From assembly GCA_032209605.1 (NCBI GenBank), contig JASFXZ010000020.1, positions 1,805,501 to 1,869,500 on the forward strand: a DNA stretch of 64,000 nt, in the 5' to 3' direction. Position numbers and translations under genes: made by a program. The DNA comes from Mactromeris polynyma (Eukaryota; Mollusca; Bivalvia; Venerida; Mactridae). Under the pieces are notes generated by a model. That model was given only the letters and a program-made list of their open reading frames with translations, was not told the origin of the DNA and ran no database searches. Numbering within the stretch: position 1 is the stretch's first letter; the number at the start of each line of letters is the position of its first letter. This document shows positions 11,780 to 21,941 of this stretch, in pieces.

Positions 11780-13041
11780 ATGCCACGTGGACAAAAGAAG
11801 AGGAAGGCTGGAGAAGGAAAGGCAGCAGCCTCCAAGAATATCATTACTGAGCAGGCAGCTGAACCAATGGAGTCAGGTAAGTATATGTGGCCTACTGGTT
11901 GTGTCAAGAAATATTTAACAACTGTGAAAAAATACTGTTATGTATTTTACTTCAACATTTTTAATTTATTATTCCATTGTTATATTTTGCAGAGACCAGT
12001 CAGGCCACACCAGAAGCCACTGCTAGCACAGCCACTGCTAACACAGCCACAGCCACTGCTACCACAGCCCAGGCAGGGGCAGCTGCTGATGAAGGTAATC
12101 ACCAATGAAAATGTATGAAATTTAATAATAATAATAATAATAACCATAATCTTTCTTTCACGTTGACATTGCTCATTTATTATTCATTTGTTATATTTTG
12201 CAGACTCTCATGACGAGCCCGAGGAGGCCCTGACACAGGACCAGCCTGACGATGAGGAGCAACCCCCTGGTGATGACCAACCTGAGGAGGGCCGTGCTGC
12301 TGCTGGTGCTGAAGGTAATTATAATGTGATGAATGCAATGAAAAATCAATACAAATTGATCTAAATAATATATGTTTCATTTATACATTTATTATTTTTA
12401 TTCAATTGTTATATTTTTCAGACTCTGACTCTCAGCACCCACACTTGGAGAGGGACGATGAACAGCGTCAGCCTCAGAAGAAGTCTCGCCGCAAGGCCCT
12501 CCTGCTCGACAATGACACTCAGGAGCAACTCATCGAATGGGTCCGGGAGCACGAACTTTTGTGGAGGAAGGGGGCCACCGACTACAAGGATACAAAGAAG
12601 AAGACGGAGCTTTGGAACAGGAAGGCAAGAGAGCTGGACATTGAGGAGGGAGCTGAAGCTCTCAGGACATGGTGGAAGTCAGTCCTGGACCTCTACGCTA
12701 AGCTTCTCTCCAAGAAGTCTGGCCAGGCTGCAGCGAACTTGACGGACAGAGAACTGTTCATCCAGAGGAACTGCGCCTTCATGCACAAGGAGGTGAAGCC
12801 CAGGAAAGGTCAGCCACTTAGAAGCATACTCCTCACACAGGAACCTGTAGCCAGCCAGCCTCCAGCAGCCCAGCCCTCGGCGTCGGCCAGCACCTCTCGC
12901 CAGCCTTCCCACGACGTCGAGGAACAGGAAGAGGACGAGGGCTCCCTCTCGCTCACTGAAACTCAAGCCCAGGAGATCAGCCATGCAAGGCAGCCCTTCA
13001 TCACGTACATGTATGTCCCAGTCTCTCCAACGACTACCTGA
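11780..13041 (+). CDS. Harbinger accessory DNA-binding protein (Myb/SANT- or MADF-like), 5' part
   Basis: Four exons: 11780-11876, 11993-12094, 12204-12314 and 12422-13041. All junctions are phase 1 with GTAA donors and TTATATTTT(G/T)CAG acceptors. Exon 1 is basic (MPRGQKKRKAGEGK). Exons 2-3 are Thr/Ala- then Asp/Glu/Pro-rich. Exon 4 holds a Lys-rich stretch, then a MADF/SANT-like domain: EQLIEWVREHELLW, KKKTELWNRKARELDI, RTWWKSVLDLYAKL. Such proteins partner the Harbinger nuclease in binding transposon ends and in nuclear import (family knowledge). The introns and the GDS starts of exons 3 and 4 resemble each other, suggesting internal exon duplication. The frame ends prematurely at 13041 because of the insertion; the C-terminal part resumes at 14996. 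Confidence 0.75.
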
Positions 13042-13116
13042 GGCCCAGTACCAGCTCACAGTGGAGAGGATGACGGCCATCCTCCACGAGATGCAGCGAC
13101 CCATCCCCCACCCCCT
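13013..13116. repeat. 104-bp direct repeat, left copy
   Basis: Identical over 104 bp to 14996-15099, starting ATGTCCCAGTCTCTCC and ending CCCATCCCCCACCCCCT. It is coding sequence of the accessory protein, present on both sides of the inserted segment. Confidence 0.93.
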
Positions 13117-14995
13117 ATAGTCTGAGGGATAAGTGTATTAGACTGTACGTCATTCATTTGGAAAGGTTCGTTACCTTCTGAAAGGTTCGTTACCTTCTGA
13201 CGGATCTGTTTTCTGTGGCTATAAAATATACAAACTCCTTGTATTTATGAGAAATGTTGTTGTCAAATTAGTCAGTTGACAGAGTATATTGATTTTATAT
13301 ATTTAATGCCTATACAGTCTATGTTTTGACACTACAACTTATGTATTATTAAATGTACACTGAATCGAACAATGGGGTGAGTTATATTTACAATGTCCAC
13401 TATCTTTCTTTAGAACACAAACACAATTTAAAAAGCATAAATTAAAAACTATAGCTCCGAACTGATAGTGAATAATTACATTTTGGTAGATTCTTAAATT
13501 AATATGACATGGGCTTCGAAGAAAGAGTATGCAAGGTTCGTTACTATTTCGTAACAAACCTTACACATACATATTTAGGAAATAAAAAAGCTCACATGTT
13601 ATATTCAGTAGATATTTGGTTCAGACTTAAACAAAATGACCGATTGTTACACGATAAAATATATAAAGTGTAAACAATTTTGTGTCTCAAATACTAATAC
13701 ACTGCAAAACCCGTGGGTCTCAAATTGCTTTCACAGTTTGTTATGAAAAATAAAAATTACAAATACACCATGCAGTTACAATATACTACAACGTTCATAG
13801 CCTAAATAACGGACATCAACCTATAAAGTATGAAGTTTGTACGCATGTCCCTCATTATCTCTATGGTAACATGCCATGGGAAAAGTAAGAAAGGTTCGTT
13901 ACTAAGGAAAACGAACCTTACATGTACTTTGATGCCACTCACATGTGTAACCCACATCAAACAAGTCATAATCAATTTATCTTATTGAATACATCTATCT
14001 GACAATCACATTAAATATGATAATCATATTTCAACACTTGAATAAATAATAAATTTCTTACCTGGTCCAGATAAGGTTTTCCCAAACTATTTCCAGTAAG
14101 TTTACATCAAAATTTCGTCTGTTATGGCGGATCAGAAAAATTGTAACTATCAATGACGTCACATCCTTCAAAGGAATGACGTCAAAAGTACACCCCACAA
14201 ACCAATTATAACAGTAATGCTATATTAAGATTTCGCGATAACGAATCTTTCAAACGAACCTTACACAAGCAAGTTTGATATTGGATATTTTAACTAATAA
14301 TGATTTCAATTTTATTTTTTGTTATCAAATCGGTCTTTTGGGTAGATATACATTGATAACATAATATCTACATTAGATATCTTTCATATTTCTGCAATAA
14401 ATTTAGTAACAAACCTTACTGTCTTAAATCTACGCATCAAAAAACGAACCTTAAGCCGGATTAATTTTGAAAATAACACACACGGGTGTATATTTGTGTT
14501 ACAAATTATAACTAAACAATCACGAACGTAATAATTTCATATTATTTCATGTTTAAATAGTTCAAAGTAGTATTTATTTCCACTTAAAAGGAAAGCACTA
14601 AACTTTATATCGGATTTGGCGACATACGATCAACGCCCTGTTGCTTTTAATTAAAACATTATCAGAGGTAAAACTGTGTTTTTCCCGAAGTACAGACATA
14701 TATGGAGTTAAAGCAGCAAACGCGGAACACCGGCAGCAATAAGAGTTGAAAATAATTGCTTTCGAAGCTGAAAATTCGTCCGGCGACAGTCACGAACCTT
14801 ACAAAAACGCACATTCATTGTGCTATTATAAAGAGGAAGATTACGGGACAAAACAATTATACTCCGATCTTGTATCATCATTGACCCCTGCAATAAAAAA
14901 TATAGGTAATTGACTGATCCGCACATTGGAATGGCTTTCATTACTTGCCGACAAGCGAAAATGTCAAGTGCACCGTTTTATTGAGAAAGCGTGAC
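13117..14995. mobile_element. 1.9-kb insertion in the Harbinger accessory gene
   Basis: AT-rich non-coding segment bounded by a 104-bp direct duplication of the host coding sequence. It carries about nine copies of AAGGTTCGTTAC or its reverse complement, forward in the left half (13163, 13182, 13533, 13891) and mostly reversed in the right half (13551, 13911, 14254, 14403, 14443, 14791). 13533-13564 is a small hairpin of the two orientations. No protein frame is recognised. On the minus strand near 14050-14130 a CTGGACCAG/GTAAGA donor follows a CRE-bearing stretch, which looks like a promoter and first exon of some gene. It could be a non-autonomous element, captured host DNA, or an assembly/haplotype join. 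Confidence 0.55.
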
Positions 14996-15478
14996 ATGTC
15001 CCAGTCTCTCCAACGACTACCTGAGGCCCAGTACCAGCTCACAGTGGAGAGGATGACGGCCATCCTCCACGAGATGCAGCGACCCATCCCCCACCCCCTT
15101 CCTCCAGCTCCACCACGTCCAGCATCAGCACTTTCACCCACACTCACCTTCTACCAGCAGCAGCAGCTGTATTACTTCCAGCCCCAGCCTCAGCATCATG
15201 GCTTCCAGCAGCAGCCTCTCGACTTCCAGCAACAGTCTCAGCCTGAGCATCAGACTCAGCACTTCCAGCAATTGCAGACACCCAGAGTCAGCCAGCCATC
15301 CTCCACCCCAAGGAGCACCAACGAAGGACTCATGTTGTCAGACATGCAGAACTTTTCCTCCATTAACCACACCAACATGAGCGCCGTCAGCGAGGGGGGG
15401 GATTCTCCAGGACCTCCAGAGGCAGGAGATGAACGCTCCACCCATACCAATCACCACCTCAGCTCAAGGGACTGCTGA
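14945..15478 (+). pseudogene. Harbinger accessory protein, separated C-terminal part
   Basis: The frame from 14996 reads MSQSLQRLPEAQYQLTVERM, then a Pro-rich and a long Gln/Pro-rich region (FQQQPLDFQQQSQPEHQ), ending at 15478. It is the natural continuation of the protein begun at 11780. The 13117-14995 insertion and a frame difference at the left copy of the 104-bp repeat separate the two halves. A TATTGAG acceptor-like site at about 14980 would keep frame with a GTATGT donor at 13011, so splicing out of the insert cannot be excluded. AATAAA at 15667 is a plausible poly(A) signal. Confidence 0.6.
14996..15099. repeat. 104-bp direct repeat, right copy
   Basis: Identical to 13013-13116; marks the right edge of the insertion in the accessory gene. 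Confidence 0.93.
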
Positions 15479-16156
15479 TGTACTTGCAGAGATGAGGGCC
15501 ACCACCGAGGAGAATTGAGACTGCTTGTGATGTGTTGAAGGGACTGCTCAGATATTTCATGTGATTTTTGTTTAAGGGATGAGCTGGCCAGCTGTTTTGA
15601 TGTTTGCTGTTTATTGTTTGCATGTGCACTTGTGTGTTTGGGTGGTCTCAAAAGCTTTGAGCTTTAATAAACAGCATTTTTATTAAACTATTCTTGACTA
15701 CTTTTGTTTGTATCTTATATTTGTATTGTTGCTACTGTATTATTTTGTCCTTTTCAGGACCATGATGTAAAACAGCCATTGTGCTGATACATGTTTTTAT
15801 CCTGAATAAATATTTTGAAACAACAACAACAACAACAAGATTAAAGACCTTTATTGGAACTTCTAACTTTAACAAAAAACCTTCAAGTATTAAACAAGAC
15901 ATGTTTTAAATATAAAGTGCTTTTATTAATGTAGTATGACATCAAGAATGAATCGTATCACAAGTTTCTTTAATAATCTCTCATAACATTTCAAACAAAC
16001 ACAAGCACAATTTGTTCATTGCATTTCCAATACTGGGGCCCCATTAACGTTCGAGTTCCTATAACAATGTCAAATAACATTTACAACAAAGTAATAAACA
16101 TGAGTATATATAATATGTACAATGCACAAGTGTCTCCTCAGTGTTCTGCACAGTGT

Positions 16157-17446
16157 TCAGTTGATAGCCACCATTCTCTCCTGCCAGTCCACTGATCCTG
16201 TTGGGGAGTTGCACCAATGCTTGAGTAGGTTTCGCTGCCTCTTCCCATCACGTGAGGCTGTGTTGGGGCCTTGCACAACGATAGTGTCCTCCAAGTTCCG
16301 TCCTTCTCTCCATGCCCCAGGCTGCAGGTTCCCATCTGGTTGTGCACGGTCCACAAGTCTGTTCTGGAGCACTGGGAAGCGGGTGCGCATCAGGTTGTGG
16401 AGGATGCAGCAAGCTTCCACGATGGTTCTGACAGTTTCATGGTGATGTTGCATGGTGGTGAGCAGAATCTGGAACCTGTTGGCCAGGATGCCGAAGGCGT
16501 TCTGCACGACCCGTCTTGCCCTGGACAGCCGATAGTTGAAGATGCGCTCTTCATGGGTGAGGTTTCTGGTGCTGTACGGCTTAATGAGGTAGGTCCGCAG
16601 TGAGAAGGCGTCATCTCCGATGATGAAGTAAGGCACATCCTGATTGTCATTGGGTAGGGGGTCTGGCTGAGGAAAGGCATGAATCCTGTTCTGGTCCAGC
16701 CCACGATGGAGATCACTTTCGTTGTAGATATGAGCGTCTGAGGATGAGCCATTGCCTGATAGGTCAATGTAGGTGAACTTGTAGTCAGCATCCACCATGG
16801 CGAACAGGATCACGCTGTAAAAGCCTTTGTAGTTGTAGAATTCTGAGCCAGAGTTACGAGGAGCTTTACAGGCCACGTGCTTGCCATCAATGGCACCAAC
16901 TGTGTGGGGAAAGTTCCATCTCTGGTACCATTGGTCAGCCAGGTCTCTCCATCCTTGTTCAGTTGTTGGGCAAAACAAGAGTTCATCTGTGTACTCCTCA
17001 ATGATGGCCTTTACCACTTCTCTGACTACCACACTGATGGTGTTGTGGGGAACCCTCCAGGCGTATTGCATGTTTCTGTAGGTGTTACCAGAGGCCAGGT
17101 GCCGTAGGGTGATTGCCACTTTGAGACCAGGTTCCAGGCTTGCTCGGTAATTGGTGTCTTGCTTGGTCAATCTGGGGGTCAGCCTCTGTACAACTTCATC
17201 AAACATGGCTGGTGGCATCCTCATGAAGTGCTGGAAGGCTCGTGGATCCTCATTCCTCAGCTCCACCATCAGCTTGTCATACAGTCCATGTTCAGGCCTT
17301 CTCGGTATCCACTGTCTGACCCACACAACTCTGTCTCTCCTTCTTCTCTCTCTTCTCCTTCTGTCAACAGCTTGTTGCAATCTGAGGAGGTTCTGATTCT
17401 GCTGCTGGACTAGTGCACCAATCATAGCAAGTCTCTCAGCATCCAT
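16157..17446 (-). CDS. Harbinger DDE nuclease (HARBI1-like transposase), 429 aa
   Basis: A single intact frame of 429 codons, within the usual size range of HARBI1/PIF nucleases. The N-terminal region has a coil with an Arg-rich patch (RRRRERRRRDR, residues 30-39). A helix-turn-helix-like part follows around residues 85-150 (TLRHLASGNTYRNM, VPHNTISVVVREV). The DDE_Tnp_4-type core begins with VGAIDGKHVACKAP (first Asp at 187), then GSSSDAHIYNES (Asp 237), then FIIGDDAFSL and the YLIKPYS block, and finally FNYRLSRARRVVQNAFGILA. In this last block most Harbinger nucleases have VVENAFG, where the Glu is taken as the third catalytic residue; here it is Gln 315. It should act in the nucleus, cutting at the element's TIRs with the MADF partner. 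Substitution of the acidic residue may mean a dead copy. Confidence 0.9.
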   Translation of the reverse strand: MDAERLAMIGALVQQQNQNLLRLQQAVDRRRRERRRRDRVVWVRQWIPRRPEHGLYDKLMVELRNEDPRAFQHFMRMPPAMFDEVVQRLTPRLTKQDTNYRASLEPGLKVAITLRHLASGNTYRNMQYAWRVPHNTISVVVREVVKAIIEEYTDELLFCPTTEQGWRDLADQWYQRWNFPHTVGAIDGKHVACKAPRNSGSEFYNYKGFYSVILFAMVDADYKFTYIDLSGNGSSSDAHIYNESDLHRGLDQNRIHAFPQPDPLPNDNQDVPYFIIGDDAFSLRTYLIKPYSTRNLTHEERIFNYRLSRARRVVQNAFGILANRFQILLTTMQHHHETVRTIVEACCILHNLMRTRFPVLQNRLVDRAQPDGNLQPGAWREGRNLEDTIVVQGPNTASRDGKRQRNLLKHWCNSPTGSVDWQERMVAIN

Positions 17447-18199
17447 GGTAGTACAGTTTTACTGTAACTTTGAGCAAATTCGATGTAAATGAGGTCTGCA
17501 CTCAACGGCAGCTCGATTCCAAATGGGCTCCTGGTCCATTTCTCCCCGTATTTATAGCCAAATTCTGGTCCCGCTCCGACACCTCCATACCAACGCCAAA
17601 CCAAAGTTCATCACCGCAATGGATCGCTGCTTCAACGCCCGACACCGTTCCAGCAATCCCGTGTCCGCTCGTAAAACGCTTACAACCGCTCCACCAAAGT
17701 TTGTGCAACGTTTAATCACCGCCCGGGCAAAGCTGGCAAAGCAGCGGTGGTCCAGCGTTCAAGATTTCTGCGTTGGCCTAGCGGACCCAAACGTCCACGA
17801 ACTTGCGTCTAGCGGTGCCAAACTTTGACTGGGCGTTGTTGGAGCGATGGTGAACTTTGCCGGAGCGAAAATTGCCCGCTCCTCACCGCTCGCAATATTT
17901 TGTGCAGCTCAAAACTTTCGGAGCGGTAGGAGGGACCATAAGCGGTGGCCGAGCGTATACGGCGTTGCCTTAACGGGGGCCAACTTCTGGTGAACGGTAA
18001 CGAGCGGTGATGAAATTTTTTCACCGCTCCAGGAACGCTCCAGCAAAGTTCTTGCGGTGTGACCGGGCCTTTACTAAACATATCATTGACAATGATGTAT
18101 GGTTGTATTCATTTCTGAAATGTTACTGCAACACCAAAGTTTGTCTGTCGTATTGCCGCAAGTTGTTATTCAAAAAAGGTATTCTCATGGTGATGTTTT

Positions 18200-18525
18200 G
18201 TATACGGTGGTACAGAGGTGACTTAGTATGTCGTGGGAACAAGTTAGTCGTGGCTACGAGATATATATGTCGTGGGAACGTGATAGTTAAGTCGTGACCA
18301 CGAGATAAAAATAATTTCACACCTGTCACTCGGCAGCATTTTGCATCTTGTTCTTAATATTTGGATTGCTATAAAAAGAAAAGTAGGCGTCGATGTCAAT
18401 ATTTTCGGTATCAATAGAAAGTTGAAAAAAATATCTGTTAGAAAATTTGAAAATCTGAAAATGGACTTTTCGGTCACGAATACAGATTTTGTCGTGGCGC
18501 AACTCACACATATATACATTATGCA
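18200..18525. repeat. GTCGTGG-palindrome cluster plus dispersed repeat (copy 1)
   Basis: 18225-18305 holds three copies of a word like GTCGTGGGAACGTGATA / GTCGTGACCACGAGATA, partly palindromic. From 18303 a repeat follows with CATCTTGTTCTTAATATTTG, GCTATAAAAAGAAAAGTAGG, AATGGACTTTTCGGTCAC and TTTTGTCGTGGCGCAACTC. It is also found at 46263-46445 and 47310-47520. Nature unknown. Confidence 0.55.
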
Positions 18526-19243
18526 CCCGGTCCGGGGCAGCCCTTGAAATCGCAAACTTTGGTTTTAGCGTGGTAAAAATTATTGCGAACAGAGCAAAAA
18601 GTCCATATATCGACCGTTTAAGGCAGAACAGCTGTAACGTTGACTAGCTTGTAGTTTAACTTGGACAAATTTGGTCAGTATGTAAAAACAACTGTCATTG
18701 GTTGAATTCGACAGTTAGGGTATGCAAGAGCTTAATATTTGACCAATGATATTACGTCTTTTGTAAGCAGTTTAGGGAGGTATTATCGACCACCTTTCCA
18801 ATTATCGCCCACAAAAAGACTTTTACAAAACATGCAGTAAACAATATAATTAAACGTGTGTTTTATACCAGATTATTCAATGTGTTCTATACACCGGGTT
18901 CGATTCCAGGTAGCGCCATTGACCGATGTTTCGTGTTCCACAAACATGACTTTATTTCTATTACAAAGTCAAACACTGAAATGAGTACAGAAAAGACGAT
19001 ACTGCTATTGATGAGAGGTTATTTCTCTAGAGAGGATACATCTTTCTTACCTTGGTATAAACAAACATTATTATGCTAAAAGATGCATATAACTTGAAGG
19101 TCAAATAGTCGTAGTACAAAATACCAAAACTGTGTTTGACCCCTCCCCCCACCCTACACAAAATTGGGTTGATTTAAGATTTGAATTAAGGTATAAAAAT
19201 CCACATGTCCTTTGTCTTGTCCGTTTTGTCTTTGCTGTTGTTA

Positions 19244-19322
19244 TGGGTTATTCGAAACCATGTATTATTCGAAATACAATTTCGGACCCGATGAATTCTT
19301 GTAATTGAGGTCCGACTGTGTA
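19244..19322. mobile_element. Half copy of the Tigger-like MITE
   Basis: Right half only: GGGTTATTCGAAACCATGTA through TTGAGGTCCGACTGTGTA. The left half is missing. Confidence 0.5.
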
Positions 19323-19522
19323 TGTAGTTTAATGTATCCATGGTATTTGAGGAAGATGCGAATGTTGTGTATGTATTTTAATATATCCATGGTCTTTGAG
19401 GAAGATGCGAATGTTGTGTATGTATTTTAATATATCCATGGTCTTTGAGGAAGATGCGAATGTTGTGTATGTATTTTAATATATCCATGGTCTTTGAGGA
19501 AGATGTGAATGTTGTGTATGAA
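19322..19522. repeat. 49-bp minisatellite, about 4 copies
   Basis: Unit contains TGTGTATGTATTTTAATATA then TCCATGGTCTTTGAGGAAGA and TGCGAATGT. Confidence 0.9.
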
Positions 19523-19734
19523 ATTACCAGCTGGACTTATTTACGTCCCCTTGGTAACCACTCGTCTAGAGCGCTATGTATGTATTGCTTATAAACAAAC
19601 ATTAAAACACTGATACTCATTACTGTCAGGCTATTTATAGATTATATGTACGTGTTAGTTGATATTATCTGACAATAAATTCCAAGAATGTTAACAGCCT
19701 GTGACCAAACTGTCGTCTTATCCTGCTAGTGATC

Positions 19735-19810
19735 AGACCTACTGACTTACGGGTAGAGCGTGCGCTCCGAATGCGGAAGGTTGAGGGTTCGACCCTGGTC
19801 CGGGGCACAT
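19735..19810 (+). mobile_element. tRNA-like SINE head
   Basis: GGGTAGAGCGTGCGCTCCGA (box A and anticodon region) then GAGGGTTCGACCCTGGTCCG (box B/T arm). The 5' half of the acceptor stem is not recognisable, so it is a tRNA-derived repeat, not a tRNA gene. Confidence 0.5.
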
Positions 19811-21940
19811 CAAAGTCGTTCAAACCGTGCTATTTGCTTCCTAGCCTACCGTCGGCATTACAAGGGGAGTACAGGATTTGATTGGCCCTGTGTGAGGTTA
19901 GTGTTATCATGTCACGTGTTCACGGCCTGACCTATCGTGTGTTGAAGCATTACATCTGCTACAAGAGTTCACCATCTCCACAATCGGATCACCTCAGCTA
20001 TTTACATAGACATAGAGAAAGAGTTCCAAAATGGCTGCATGAAGTGAATGTATGTAGTCTTTTCTAGAGTATTGCAGAAATATTTTGAATACAAGGCATA
20101 CCAATATTTAATAGGTAACGATGAATTGCGTTTCCCTGGTAAGATGCCTTATAGTTAGCAGTGTAGGAAAACCGCATCACGTACCGAAATTATAGGTATA
20201 TCCATACACGTGCCTTCGATGCCTATTTTCGAAATGTACGGAACTAGCCGAGATGTCGTGATTGCCATCAGATGAAGTAAGCTGTCGATGCATCGTATTA
20301 AAAACATTAAATCAATATCCAACAAGTTCATTGCCGGTACTTTGAAACTACTATATCTGCTTTTTATGTTATTGAATAAATATTAATTTATATTCTCTTA
20401 AATGCCCAATAATCTAAATACTTTTAACCTTCTTGAATATTCTATCCATGTAGCTCTACCTATCGGAAATGCAAATGTTGAAGGTATAGACCTTCTTGTA
20501 TAGCAGACTTTTCCATTCGATCGTTTTTTTACATTTTCTAGTGAAAAGTGTATAAATGTATGCCTATCTGAACGTGTAACATAACTCACGGTGCATAGTG
20601 GTTATAACAGCCATATATATTATTTTCAATTATTCGCTAGTAAAATAACAACTCACGTGCGTGACGTCACGACACAACAAGCGTGACGTAGACACACCCA
20701 AATGAAGTTGACGTTGTTAATTTTTTATTTTAGTACGACGAAGTATGACAATTTATTTCATTGAAAATATTGTATAGATCTAGTTAATTTGAATATGATC
20801 TATGATATAATCATAGGAACTCGTATCATGCGGTTGAAAACTAATCATAAAGTTGAAAATTGAAAACTGCATTTTGTTGCATCAGTCTTTGTTTACCAAA
20901 GACCGAATTACACACACCATACGTTGCTTGCTTATAAATATTGGATGTCAAGGTCATGTTTTGACGAAATCAACTGTTTCCGCTGTTATGTTATAAATAG
21001 AATCGTACTTGCGTGGCCATTTTGCGCTGAATTTATTAAACTCGGCAAAGTCAATTTGTATCGAGTTTAGAAGACTCGGTTAATAAATTCAATACAAATG
21101 ACCGCTCATGTAAGATCCTCTATGTTTTATGTCAATAAAATATGTTTACATTATCGACAAATAAAGAATTCAAGACTTACATGTATATGTATTACATTCG
21201 ATGAGAGTTTACACAAATACACAATACATTGCTTCACGCAAACTTTATATCTAGTATACGCAGAAACAAACAATGCACAGAAAGTTATACTATAATTAAA
21301 ATTAGCGACAGAAGCTTACAATGACCGTATAAAGCGTCTACCCAACAAAGATTATTAAATTCTTCAAATTGAAATCGTATTTATGAGAAGCCTGACAGAT
21401 TGTTGATGCGGAAGGACTTTTTTCGTGTTTCCAATATGTATTAGAGTCGAGATTAGTTGATAAAAATACTATAGTTTGTCTTTAATTACTTGTGATAGGT
21501 TGTAAACAAATTGTAAAGTGGTCAGCCAATGAGAACATGCTTTCGAACATATTGACCAATATAAATCGCTTACACAAAAACGGTATTTTCAACTACTTTT
21601 TGATCGACACTAAAACTAACATGAGCATCACGTTGTAAAGAATAAAGCGACATTATTTATCCAATAGAATAAACACACATTCACCCCCTACAAGGCATTC
21701 ACCCCCTACAAGGCAGTTTGGTACGAAAATGATTAACTATTTAATAATTATTCTATCTCTTTAAAAAAAACGAGATTGTTAACTAGATTATGAGGGAAAA
21801 ATCATTTTTGCCATTAAATGTGTACGCTTACTTAGTGATATTATTAACTCAACAGTGATATTCATTTTCTCGTGATTTTTCACTCACACAGTTTGACGAA
21901 ATGTCAGCAGGTTTAAAAGTTTGTAGTTTGCGCATGCGCA
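19811..21940. other. AT-rich spacer, nothing recognised
   Basis: No supported exon. A tandem pair TTCACCCCCTACAAGGCA is at 21682-21718. Short frames here lack motifs and splice context. The right end is the 3' flank of gene B. Confidence 0.4.
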
Positions 21941-21941
21941 C

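Larger units (their letters stand above)
11450..18070. mobile_element. PIF/Harbinger DNA transposon, full length 6.6 kb
   Basis: Both ends are visible. The left end reads AGGCCCGGTCACACCGCCCG then AACTTTGTTGGAGCGTTCCT. The right end is the inverted counterpart, AGGAACGCTCCAGCAAAGTT then CTTGCGGTGTGACCGGGCCT. It is flanked by 3-bp duplications TTA at 11447-11449 and 18071-18073, the target typical of PIF/Harbinger. Subterminal zones (11580-11710 and 17600-18050) are GC-rich and full of GCGGT/AGCGTTGG words in both directions. Inside are a plus-strand MADF-type accessory gene and a minus-strand DDE nuclease, in convergent order as in known two-gene Harbingers. A 1.9-kb segment interrupts the accessory gene. 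Confidence 0.93.
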
